This document shows positions 23,768 to 34,497 of a stretch of DNA of 64,000 nucleotides, piece after piece. The translations under genes and the position numbers were made by a program. The notes under the pieces are model-generated. The model made no database searches. It saw only the letters and a list, made by a program, of their open reading frames with translations, and was not told where the DNA came from. Source of the DNA: Artemisia argyi (lineage: Eukaryota > Streptophyta > Magnoliopsida > Asterales > Asteraceae); contig CM060687.1 of assembly GCA_030686995.1 (NCBI GenBank), positions 172,589,090 through 172,653,089 on the forward strand, given 5' to 3'. Every line of letters begins with the position of its first letter. Position 1 is the first letter of the stretch.

Positions 23768-24878
23768 ATAAAAAGAAGTCTAGATTCATAATCTTAAACT
23801 CACCAAATCAAATATCAGTGATGATTCTTATAAATCCTTAATAAAAAAGTAGTCTAAATTCATAACCTTAAACTCACCAAATCAAACATTGGTTTATTCC
23901 ATGATTAGATCAAAAAATCATAATTCTATGTTTAGATCAAAATCACAAATTCAAAACCACAACAAATTATCCTAAAAATATGCAATTAAGAACATCTCCA
24001 GAATAGAATGAATTGATGATATAACCCATTTTTAACAATCGATTTTAATGGCAGATGATTGACAGACACATTTAGTTTAATGGGTAAGTTTGTTATACAA
24101 TTAATCATGATTTTTGATCACGAGTTTTTGATTCAGTTCGTGTTTTATACGATTAATCATAATCATGCTTTTTATGATAGGTGAATCATGAATGGAGTCA
24201 CCAAATGTTTGATAAACTCTCTAACAGAAAAAGATATTAAGGAAGAGGCAAATGTTCAATAAATATAATTAATTTTTGCAGGTTTGTGATTATTGGCTTC
24301 TTTGTTATTGACACTTATTGTCCTAAATGCAACAATTTAAAGATAAAAACATCAAAACGTATGCTATAGTTTAGTTTCATTTTTGTTGGTGCAATATGGC
24401 ATACTAGGTGTTTGATAGAAGTCTTGACCTAAGATAATGATTCTATATATTTGGTTATTTAAGTAACAAACAACAATCATTTATATATGGGTGGGTATTC
24501 CTTTCATGTGGATGATGACATGCTTATCAGGGTTAGAAATAAGTAAGTTAGAACATGCTTATCTTCAAGTCATGTTTTTACCCTAGAATGAGCGTATACA
24601 CAGTTTCATTCAAATACTCAAACATGCTTTTCCGTTTTAACAATATTATAACTAATCCCAAACACCCTTGAGCAGCTTTTATTGCAACGATGGAAAAGGA
24701 TCACTCTAAAAATAATTTGTTATGACTAAAGCAGATAAAAAAATGTCTAGTATTTTATTTTTACAGATTTAGAAAAGCTTAAAGAGATTGATGAGTATGA
24801 ATGAGCACTTAAAAGGGAAGTGTTAGCCAGACAGTTGCTTTGAAAGTTCAGGTACAATTTAGTGAGCACCCTGAATGA
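23768..24878. other. AT-rich intergenic sequence
   Basis: A phrase of about 25 bases (AGTCTAGATTCATAATCTTA and variants) repeats at about 23777 and 23849. Otherwise I see no gene, transposon end or RNA. Confidence 0.3.
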
Positions 24879-24993
24879 AGACCGGGCCGGATGTGACTGG
24901 GTTTTTGCTTGTTTGAGAACCAGATTGAACCGGCTCAGAGACCGGGCCGGATGTGACTGGGTTTTTGCTTGTTTGAGAACCAGATTGAACCGC
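24879..24993. repeat. Two-copy 60-bp tandem repeat
   Basis: AGACCGGGCCGGATGTGACT starts at 24879 and again at 24939, and the units are identical for about 54 bases. Further CCGG-rich sequence continues to 25045. The unit is too short to assign. Confidence 0.9.
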
Positions 24994-25120
24994 CGGTTTT
25001 TTGTTGACCCAGGTCAACCCGGTTTGATAAACCCGACCGGGTCATGATTTTTTATTAAAAAATCTAACAAAACATTCTTTTTATCCTATCAACCTTTTTA
25101 AATTTAATTTACAAGTTGAA

Positions 25121-25806
25121 TTGAGGAACAACGCTTTGGTTATGCTATTTGTTTTTTTGCTTCTTTGTATAGATATCTTTCTAGCCTATCATTGCATCCC
25201 CGTGTTTCGGTAGCATTGAAGCTAGGTAGTGCCTCATATGCTAGTTAGTACATGACCATTAGAACACTAGCCTATAGGTTGGTTGCGGTGTGACCATCAT
25301 CTTTGTGTAGGACTTAACCATAGGACTACCTACACTAGTAGATATGCTTAAGAAGTGCGGGAGAAACCCTACATGGACCAAACGAGGGTTTAGTGTTTAA
25401 ACCACTAGATAGGTCTAGAAGATAGCTGGCGCGTAATGACAAACTAGACACTTGGCCACCGTGACCATTGGGGTTGGGTCAAGGGATTATAGGTTAGGTC
25501 ACAATCACCATTTATGCCTAATGATATATAACCACTAAATAAAACTAGGATCTAGACACTCCACATTATAATTAAACCATCACTTCCTTTCTAACTTCTC
25601 CCTCTTTTAGTTCATTATTAAGTTCTAACAATCAACTCTCTAAATTGAGAAAACAAACCAACACCTTATTCACGAGACTAACAGCTGGGACGACACTCGG
25701 ATTTACGTACACTATACCAAACATGACCGGGTATACTGCTCATTAGAATGTGTTAGGCCTTAAGTACTTCTAAATTTATAAATTTAAAACATGATACAAC
25801 GCATCA
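25121..25806 (+). repeat. 5' LTR of the Athila-like element (3' portion only)
   Basis: Aligns with 33556-33716 plus 41407-41954. It ends GATACAACGCATCA, followed six bases later by the PBS. The first 650 or so bases of the LTR, present in the 3' copy, are missing and replaced by unrelated sequence. Confidence 0.82.
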
Positions 25807-25812
25807 TGTTTT

Positions 25813-25830
25813 TGGCACCGCTACCGTGGA
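25813..25830 (+). other. Primer binding site of Asp-tRNA type
   Basis: TGGCACCGCTACCGTGGA resembles the TGGCGCCGTTGCCGGGGA site typical of Athila and Tat elements. It has been split and partly duplicated by the adjacent Copia: CTACCGGGGAG recurs at 26241-26251. Confidence 0.7.
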
Positions 25831-25831
25831 G

Positions 25832-26217
25832 TGTTGGAAAACACGAGGGCCTTTTTAGGCTTATGAAGAGAGGAATACTTAGAGAAAGTTTACAATGTTA
25901 TTGAATTGCTTAAGTATTTCTTCGTTACAAATGCATTACTATAACACCTATATATACTAGTCCATGGAAGATTCTAGATCGAGATTTTTCCATGACTATC
26001 TAGATTTTTCTACTAGATATTCTACTACAACTATCTAGAACCTTCTAGTACATATCATCTACTACAACCTTCTAAAAATTTCTATAGATACCATTCTATG
26101 AATTTCTAGAAGCTTTCATACTATTCTATGACTTTCTAGAAGCTTTCATACCATTCTTCGACTTTCTAGAAGTTTCTTCCATATAGGCTCGGGCTAAATC
26201 AAGTTTACGATCCAACA
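25832..26217 (-). repeat. Duplicated Copia LTR (LTR-a)
   Basis: 386-bp copy of the LTR at 26252-26637. It is followed by CCCCCTTTAAACTTGATTTCC, the PPT side of the internal region, and then by CTACCGGGGAG before the next LTR. It is therefore a tandem duplication of LTR plus flanking bases, not a separate insertion. Confidence 0.8.
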
Positions 26218-26545
26218 CCCCCTTTAAACTTGATTTCCTGCTACCGGGGAGTGTTGGAAAACACGAGGGCCTTTTTAGGCTTACGAAGAGAGGAATACTT
26301 ACAGAAAGTTTACAATGTTATTGAATTGCTTAAGCTTTGCTTTGTTACAAATGCATTACACTAACACCTATATATACTAGTCCATGGAACTTTCTAGATC
26401 GAGATTTTTCCATGACTCTCTAGATTTTTCTACTAGATATTCTACTACAACTAGCTAGAACCTTCTAGTACATATCATCTACTACAACCTTCTAAACATT
26501 TCTAAAGATACCATTCTATGACTTTCAAGAAGCTTTCATACCATT

Positions 26546-26830
26546 CTATGACTTTCTAGAAGCTTCCATACCATTCTTCGATTTTCCAGAAGTTTCTTCC
26601 ATATAGGCTCGGGCTAAATCAAGTTTACGATCCAACACCCCCATTAAACTTGATTTCCCGACTCCAAGCATCATCCTTAGTCTTGAGAAATCTCGCTTGT
26701 TGAACGGCTTGGTGTGGATATCTGCAACTTGGTTTTCGGATATCGCATGTATCACTCGTACATCCTTCCTCTTCATAGTCGATACCATGCTTCTTCTTGT
26801 ACCTTTTAGCCACAAGCCTTGCCTTGTACT
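26546..26830 (-). pseudogene. Copia RNase H C-terminal remnant
   Basis: Encodes RKDVRVIHAISENQVADIHT and KPFNKRDFSRLRMMLGV, the conserved end of Copia RNase H. The upstream part is fused out of frame to the RT fragment by a deletion. The tail runs into the LTR. Confidence 0.75.
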
Positions 26831-27275
26831 TCTTCACTTCAACTTTGGCGTTTTTCTTGTCCTTGTATACCCACTTAACTCCAATAGCCTTTTGGCCTTT
26901 TGGAAGGGTCGTCAATTCCCATGTATCATTCTTTACTATTGACTTTATTTTCACACCCATGGCTTGTCTCCATTTCTTACTTTTCATATCCTCCTCAAAA
27001 ACTAAAGGTTCACAATCAGCGTATAAACAAAGGGGTATTTCGTCAGTTACCTCGTAGAGCTCCTACAAACTTCTTGTCTTTGGTTTTCCTTCACTTGAAC
27101 TTGAAGGTGAGTCTTGGGTTGGAGTTGGACTTTGAGGTTGTTGGACTTCTTCACTTGATTCACTTGACTCTTCTTCGTTAGTCATAGGAAGAAAGTCATA
27201 CCTTTCATTTTCCTTAACGCTCCAATCCCATGCTTCTTCTTCATTGAAATCTACGTCTCTACTCACTACCACCTT
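26831..27275 (-). pseudogene. Copia RT N-terminal remnant and preceding linker
   Basis: In the integrase frame but behind TGA and TAG stops. It has VVVSRDVDFNEEEAWDW, an S/E/P-rich linker, then KWRQAM..., GVKWVYKDKK and KYKARLVAK of the RT N-terminus. Sequence breaks just after GIDYEE, so the catalytic part is deleted. Confidence 0.78.
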
Positions 27276-27821
27276 TCAAGTGATTGGATTATAGAGCTTA
27301 TAACCTTTTGATTGCTTATCGTAGCCAATGAACACATGCTTATCACTTCTATCATCAAGCTTGGATCGCCTTTGGCTTTGAATGTAAGCATACGCTATGC
27401 TTCCGAATACCCTTAGGTGAGAGACGGTAGGCTTCATTCCATTCCATGCTTCATGTGGAGTCTTGTTATCTAAACTCTTTGACGGACACCGGTTCAATAG
27501 ATATACCGCACAGTCAACCGCTTCGGCCCAAAACTCCTTTGGCATCTTCTTACTTTTCAACATGCTTTGGACCATATTGAGAATGGTTCTATTCTTTCTC
27601 TCTACCACTCCATTTTGTTGTGGGGAGTAAGGAGCCGTTAGAAATCTCCAGATTCCATTATCCTCACAAAATTTGTTAAATTCTTTTGATAAAAATTCTC
27701 CACCTCTATCGGATCTCATGGATTTTATTTTTAAACATTTCTCTTTTTCTACCATAGCTTTAAATGTCTTAAAAGCTTCAAAAGCTTGGGATTTTTCTTT
27801 TGAAACCCCTTTGGGTGGCAT
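27276..27821 (-). pseudogene. Copia integrase C-terminal half
   Basis: Encodes FKAMVEKEKCLKIKSMRSDR, GGEFLSKEFNKFCEDNG, YSPQQNGVVERKNRT and a C-terminal FIGYDKQSKGYKLYNP block. These hold the last catalytic Asp and Glu region of the integrase core. The frame ends in TGA where the family continues in lysine-rich sequence. It is joined upstream to a gag fragment by deletion. Confidence 0.85.
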
Positions 27822-27975
27822 TCAACGTACTTTCATCATCAACTTTCTCAACACCTTCTTCGACTATCTCCCACACATCATATGAACCGAGTAACGCCTT
27901 CATTCGAATGCACCAACTACCATAGTTATCTTTGGTAAGACGAGGAAATTGGAACAAGTTCATTGCACCTGACAT
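27778..27975 (-). pseudogene. Copia gag N-terminal fragment
   Basis: MSGAMNLFQFPRLTKDNYGS and the following WCIRMKALLGSYDVWEIVEE are the usual start of Copia gag (DUF4219/UBN2 type). It then runs out of frame across the deletion junction into integrase sequence. Confidence 0.8.
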
Positions 27976-28379
27976 CTCGATCTTCTAACTCTGATGCCAC
28001 TTTGTTGGAAAACAGGAGGGCCTTTTTAGGCTTACGAAGAGAGGAATACTTAGAGAAAGTTTACAATGTTATTGAATTTCTTAAGCTTTGCTTCGTTACA
28101 AATGCATTACACTAACACCTATATATACTACTCCATGGAACATTCTAGATCGAGATTTTTCCATGACTCTCTAGATTTTTCTACTAGATATTCTACTACA
28201 AATAGCTAGAACCTTCTAGTACATATCATCTACTACAACCTTCTAACCACATCTATAGATACCTAGAAGCTTTCATACCATTCTATGACTTTCTAGAAGC
28301 TTCCATACCATTCTTCGACTTTCTAGAAGTTTCTTCCAAATAGGCTCGGGCTAAATCAAGTTTACGATCCAACAGGGAG

Positions 28380-29669
28380 CAGTTTAATTTGGTAAATTTA
28401 AGGTGTTTTTGATTTTCATGTTTTGGTTCCTAATCTATATTTCTATGGAATTTTAGGAACTTGCTCACAGGGAGAGAGGACTCATACACATCCCATGTTT
28501 AAGGTAAAACTATTGTAGGATGATATTTCAAGCTTGCATGGATTCAAAGGTATGCAATTAACTCTCTCATTGTGAAAAAATTAGAAGAGGAAATAATCCG
28601 TGTTCAGAGAAACTTACGGCGTAACCACAACGATGGGGTTACGGCGTAGAAATTTAAAATTCAAAATTCTAGGGCTTTTTCAGTTTGGGCTATGGCATAA
28701 CCTGACTTACAAGGTTATACCGTAACTTCCAAAGGAAGTATAAAAACTGGAGTTCCGGAGTAAACTCATTTTTTTGCCCTAAAATTATAACCGCTGCCGC
28801 TACAGTAAAAGTTAAAATGAACAAAATTTTACTGTCGATTTCTACATCAACCCAAGGATCCCGACATGGCAGGTAATCATTCCTATACCTTCTTTTGATT
28901 TTTAATTCTTATTATTATTATTTTTTTTTGTTAAGGTTTGATTTTTGGGGTTTTGAATTGATAATTAGGGTGTTTGAGTTAATTGTTCGTGTTACTTAAA
29001 TAAGAAGTCCGATTATTCCCTACTTATGTGATTACAAGTTTTAGGAATTTATTAGAGAATCAATTGATTATTAGGGCTTTTGATTAATTTTGAGATTATG
29101 ATAATGGGTTTGGTTGAAACTTTTACCTAATAATCAAGGCATGTAATTTGGAACACAAAAAGATTTTGGTAAAATTTTATGATTACGGCATATATATGAT
29201 GATTGATTGTTGCATAACCATGGTAGGTAATATTTCCCAATAGGAACTTACGACGTAACCATAACGATAGGGTTACGCCGTAACTTAGAAAGGAAGCATG
29301 GGGTTCTGGGTGTCAGAAAGAACCTACAGCGTAACCAATACACAGGGTTACGCCGTATTTTTATCTGTAAGGCAATCTTTAGAATTATTGTGCTTGATTT
29401 AACGAATAATGACAAACAATTATCATCTTTTGCAGGCAATCCTATGGATTGGTTCTGGTTCAACGATCATGAGTACTCGAGGGAGTCTAGGGAAGAATTC
29501 AAGGACGAGCTTAAGGTCCTCTTTAAAAGGAAATTGAGGGGCCCGAAGCCCTTGATTTTCAAACTTTTGAGACGGTTAACAATGGTGATGTAATGAAAGC
29601 CTTGATTTTTTTTGCAAAGTAACTTATCAAAGTGCGAACGGGAAGTTTTTCTCCAATGCTTGGTTGTAG
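28380..29669 (+). other. Athila-like leader region with paired TTACGCCGTAA modules
   Basis: Untranslated-looking sequence after the PBS. It contains four paired modules (28614-28648, 28692-28727, 29246-29283, 29323-29356) described under Findings. A short open stretch at 29390-29593 (NPMDWFWFNDHEYSRESREE) leads toward the ATHILA-domain ORF and may be its first part, but frames are broken. Confidence 0.5.
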
Positions 29670-30418
29670 TTGTTCAGAATTCGTGAACCTTTGATTCTTG
29701 AATATGTTCGAGAGTTTTTAGCCACTGACAAGTTCAGGGATCCTATCACTGATCTCAACACCAATGGAACACTCACCTTTCAGCTTGGAGGGGTGAGAAG
29801 ATCTATGACAATGAGGGAGTTTATCTTGGCCATGGGGATATACACTGAGAGGGAATTGAACTCGGACATGTTTGAAGAATTCTATGCTGCTTGTGGAAGA
29901 ACAAGATCCTACAACTACAACCTAAGAGTCTACTTTGAGCAGATTTCCACAGCTGGTGGCAGATACTTCCAACCCTGCTTCCCACACCACTATCAGGAGC
30001 CCACTCTGCCATTTGGTTCATAGGCTCATTTCCATTTCTATTGCAGCTAGGCACTCAAGTAGAGAGAAGGTTACGGTTAGTGACATCTATTTGTTGCTTA
30101 GCATGGATAGGGGTGAGATAGTTGATGTCCCTTGGCACCTGGCCAAGTTATGTCAGGTGGGGCGAAGGGGTTTCAAAAGAAGGGGATCTTCATTCACGGG
30201 GCTCACTTGATTGGTAGGTTGGCTAGGAACCTGGGTTTGATGAGCCCAGCTGCTTTGAGTATTGTGACTAGGAGGCAGGAAACTGATTTGATTAGTATTA
30301 TAAAGCTGGTAAAGTTTAGGATCTATAGGATCAATAGGGCTGGTGAGGCAGAGATGGAGCCCACCATTTCAGGTGATGGGTCTGTGGCTATTAGGTCTTC
30401 CCAGGCTAGTGGTAGCTA
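29670..30418 (+). pseudogene. ATHILA ORF-1-type protein (retroelement protein of unknown function)
   Basis: First frame 29670-30023 has LRVYFEQISTAGG and GGVRRSMTMREFILAMGIYT. After a frameshift near 30018, the sequence goes on with HRLISISIAARHSS, VTVSDIYLLLSMDRGEIVDV and, in a further frame, IFIHGAHLIGRLARNLGLMS. This is the pattern of the Arabidopsis retrotransposon ORF-1 (ATHILA) domain as I know it. Its role in the element life cycle is not settled. At least two frameshifts and the stop at 30418 make it a pseudogene. Confidence 0.72.
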
Positions 30419-31302
30419 AGGGAATGTTGGTGAGGGGCATGCTAGGCAGCGCCCCATTAGGAGCATTTCTACTAGGCTCAGGGCAATGGGCGAAAGGATG
30501 AGAGATATGGAGGGTGACATATCTCATTTGGTGGAGGATATGGATGACATGACCGCAGTGATGTCAGGCATGAACATCCAGTATAACGGTTTCTAGGATG
30601 AGTTCAGACAGATGCAGCTGGAGCAGCAGAGGTACTATTCATTGAGTGCAAACTACACAAGTCAGATGCTTGCCCACATGCACCCTGATCATCCTCGGTT
30701 CAATGGAACCCGTATGTTTACGTACCAGATATGCCTGATCTAGGGTCCATCAGGGGGTGAACTTCATGTCTGCTCAACAATCTTTTCCAAAAACCACTTC
30801 AGCCACTACCTCTGATCCTTTTGGAAAATTCTCTAGCATGCCCTCCACTTCCCAACATGGGATCATATGGATGAGGAGTGATGTCTCCTCTTTGTTGTTT
30901 TTTATGAACAATTCTCATATGTGCTCTTAAAACAATTTAAATATCAGATTATGTCTGTAATAATTAACTTCTAGGACATTTTTTTAATTCTGAAATATTT
31001 AGTACTTTGCGATTGTGATCATTAACATGTTTAGATTTCAAAATTTTGTTACAAAGGGATTCTATGGCGTAACTGTCCTCAGACTTACACCGTAACCAGT
31101 TCTGGGCGTGTGAGAATTGAGAGTTGGCAAGAGTTATAGCGTAACCAGGTCAATGGACCTACGCTGTAACATGTTTCTGAGAGGAGTTTTCTTTGTTTGG
31201 GCTTCAAAGGCATGAGTTTTTTAGGGTAGTTTTTCATTTCTTATTTCTATTATTCCATTTTTTATTATTTGGTATGAATGGGACTTTGTACAACTTAAGT
31301 GT

Positions 31303-31333
<31 letters not shown>

Positions 31334-32896
31334 GGGGGGGGGGGCGAGGGGGATAGAAATATAAAAATAATACCACTTAACCAACTTGCCCTCGATTTTC
31401 TAGTTTATTTTGAAAAATTATGACATTTTACAAAAATTTTGACATATTTTTCTTAACCTAACTAGAGTAGATCTTTGCCGAGCACACAACAATCCTTGAT
31501 TTCCTTTGGTGAGATTTAATCTTTCATCCATTTTCTCATATTACATAATCTACCAAATAATGAGTGTGCCGGGTAGTATTGTAGACTTTAGAACTTGGCC
31601 TTTATATCATTTTGAGACCATAGACGAGTATTGCATTAGATAGTCCTAGAAGGCAATATTTTAGGATTTATACCAAAATAGCCCATATCTGTTTAATTGT
31701 GTGTGTTTTTCAACTAGTCACCTCGACTTGTTGACCTGTCGCGATAAACTCATTTGCTGCACTCACCTTTAGTGCAAGATACCCCTAGATATACCTTTCC
31801 TAGCCAATCTTTCGTTTCTTAACCCACTTACGTATTGTTTCGTTTACACCTCATCACCTTAACCTACCGTGTAGTCTTTAGTCGATGGTTTGGGAATTAC
31901 CGTGTGCCTAAGTCCTTGGTTCAAGTTGAGAGGTTCCGGAATTACACTTTAGTTAAAGACAAATTTGTGAAGATCATTGAAGAACTCCCATTTATTCTTA
32001 ATACGTATGATTCATCTCAAGTGGGGGGATGGCATTTTATTTTATGAATTAAAAAAATGGTGATTATGCAGGTTGCAACGTAACCACATAAAATAGGTTA
32101 CAATGTAAATTTGTTCCAAAAATTACTACGAGAGTTCTACGGCATAACCATTTAGTGAAGGTTACGCCATAACTATTCATGGGAAGACAAGAACTCATGA
32201 GCGTGCAACGGATTATTTAAGTTAATGAAGGTCAAGTTAGTGTGCACTTATCATTGGACGATATCTACCCACGCACCTTAGCACACTAACTTGCTATGTG
32301 ATGATCCAGTTTCCGCATCTTAATGCTTGGAATTGGGGTAAATGGTAGGCGGGTAACGACTTAATTAATGATTAGGACTATTTGTTTATGTATTTTTCAT
32401 TTTTTTACACCTTTAAAATGTGTATGCCATGTGTTTTCCTACCCTAGTTGTTCTTAATGTGCATACTTCAAGTTTAGGTGAGGGGGTTGAGCAATCATTG
32501 GTATCTTGGCCATGAATTTTGTCATGCATCATTGGTTTTGTCGCCTTCGCTATAGCTTGCAATGACTTAATGAATAACTCGACCCTAGCCTTAGTAATTG
32601 TTCACCCGATATTGCCTTTAAGGATTGCCTTGACCTTAGCTCTAGTGGTAGAGATTTGTGTAATTGCCAAACCTATGATAGAATACATGCTATGACTGTG
32701 CTTATGAGTAATCACCCTGAACATGAAACATGTAGATTAGAGAGTGTATTATTGTTTCTGTTTCCCTTTTCGTGAGGTGTTCAGCTTCGATGTTTCTAGC
32801 ATACGTAGTTTTTAAATTCATATCTTCCAAGGTAAGTTAGGAGTCATCTTTTTGGAAATGATTCTAATAAAGTCTACTTGAGGGCAAGTAGAGTTT
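30419..32896 (+). other. Athila-like internal 3' region
   Basis: To about 30740 the plus strand still carries degraded coding sequence (MRDMEGDISHLVEDMDDMTA, a coiled-coil-like tail) with in-frame stops. Beyond that it is non-coding with four more paired modules (31061-31098, 31135-31170, 32069-32108, 32140-32180) and a GT-plus-G run. There is no pol. The PPT ends it. Confidence 0.5.
31301..31344. repeat. (GT)n followed by a run of nearly 30 G's
   Basis: GTGTGTGTGTGTGTGTG grades into an almost pure G run up to 31344. Such a tract can form G-quadruplex and is prone to length change and sequencing error. Confidence 0.9.
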
Positions 32897-32911
32897 AAGT
32901 GGGGGGATATT
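32897..32911 (+). other. Polypurine tract of the Athila-like element
   Basis: AAGTGGGGGGATAT directly before TGATGAAATC. The composition and position fit the PPT of Athila/Tat elements. Confidence 0.65.
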
Positions 32912-33716
32912 TGATGAAATCAATTAATTTGATTATCTTAACACCAATATCTCATGTTTAAGCTTATGATTACAACAGATTCACATAAAATGAGCTAAAT
33001 TATGCTTGTTTTTCTGTAGGTATAACTATTCGAAGAAATGTAACATCAAGGAGGAATAATCAACAAGGCAGGAAAAGGGTTACGACATAACCTTGTCGTG
33101 GTACTTACGCCGTAGAAGATGATGTAAGCACCACACCATAGAAGGAGCATAGAAGGGGAAACCTGTTGACGAAGCGTGAAGGTTACGGTGTAACCTGGTC
33201 GACAAAGTTACGTCGTAAGTAATATTATAATTTAAGAATGAATCAAGTATAAAAGATTGTTACAGCGTAACCTCATACTTATGTTTATGCCGTAACCAGG
33301 TCGTAACTAGTGAAGCGTATAAATACATACGGATTCAGCATTGAAAGATTATCTCCCCTTTCCCAAATCCCAGCTAGGGTTTTGGGAGAAAGCCCTGAAA
33401 CACAAGAGAAGAGTAGAAGGATGAAGAGAAACAATCTTTGTTGTCAAAGCCGATCGATTCGTAAAACTAGATATCATTCTAGTATCATTGTAGTTTGAAT
33501 TAAAATGATTTTTTGCACTTAATCATTATGTGAATTCAGTGTTGGTGTGAATCTATGCTTTGGTTATGTTCTTTGTCGTTTTGCTTCTTTATATAGATAT
33601 CTTTCTAGCCAATCTTTGAATCTCCACGTTTCGGTGGCGCTGAAGCTACGTAGTGCCTCATATGCTAGTTAGTATATGACCATTAGAACACTAGCCTATA
33701 GGTTGCTTGATGTGTG
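32912..33716 (+). repeat. 3' LTR of the Athila-like element, first part
   Basis: Starts TGATGAAATC. The second part is 41412-41954 after the LARD-like insertion; together they make about 1.35 kb. It carries three paired TTACGCCGTAA-type modules (33077-33117, 33180-33225, 33259-33300), so the modules exist in the LTR as well as internally. A possible transcript start region (TATAAATACATACGG near 33318) follows them. Confidence 0.75.
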
Positions 33717-34497
33717 TGTTAGAATATTAGTATCATGACAATCATATAAATAGGTAAACACATATGCGGAAGCGTAGGAACATCTATAACATATAAAGGA
33801 TTAACATAAATTAAATAGGAACGTACCTTTAGTGATTCTAGCAAAACAAGAATCAATTAATAATCTTGAACATGTGCTGAACCCTAATTAGGGTTTATAT
33901 GGATCAATGATTAACCCCTTACCGTTTTGTTAATCGATCCCTTGATAACAACAAAAGTATGTTGTTACCTCGTTCTTATACACACAAACTACTAACGAAT
34001 TAAAGGTGATGCTAGTAACATAAAACACAAGGATTTTCAATAATGAAAATTAATCCAAAATCCTTAGGGATGTTTGGTCGATCGGTTTGATCCAGGAAAA
34101 GGAAAAGAAAACCAAGTTAGGGTTATGTGTACAAGAGTTGAAAAACAATAACCCTTAGTTTTCTATTTATACTAAATGTAAAACTTTGGGAACAAGTTAG
34201 GGCAAGGGATATCCCCTCACTTTGATGGATCGACCGGCCATAGCCCAATGATGGGTCTTCCGGATCCTTCTTGTCCTCTAATTACATTCTAGTCCTTATT
34301 GTTTGCCTTTAACGATAGTTAGTCCATACATTTAATAACCAACGATCATTAATCCTTTTACTTGTGTTTAATTAATAAATATACATAACATTTAATATTT
34401 ATTAAACTTTCATTCTCGTTTGTAATGTGTGCAATCCCGAGGTCTCGAGTTTGATTCTAGACATACGTTTATTAATATATATCCATAAACTCCAACA
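33717..34497 (-). repeat. 3' LTR of the LARD-like element
   Basis: TGTTAGAATATT...ACTCCAACA. It is related to the LTRs at 55962-56704 and 63198-63935 (shared CCTTACCGTTTTGTTAATCG block, AGGTCTCGAGTT block and others), which identifies the Copia family it depends on. Confidence 0.88.

Larger units (their letters stand above)
26252..28374 (-). mobile_element. Internally deleted Copia element inserted beside the Athila-like PBS
   Basis: LTRs at 26252-26637 and 28003-28374 (TGTTGGAAAAC...GATCCAACA) with GGGAG duplicated outside (26247-26251 and 28375-28379). On the minus strand the PBS-like TGGCATCAGAG sits before the right LTR, followed by gag, integrase and pieces of RT and RNase H. The internal region is only 1.37 kb because most of gag-protease and most of RT-RNase H are deleted. 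The sequence recalls TNT1-94-like Copia. Confidence 0.87.
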
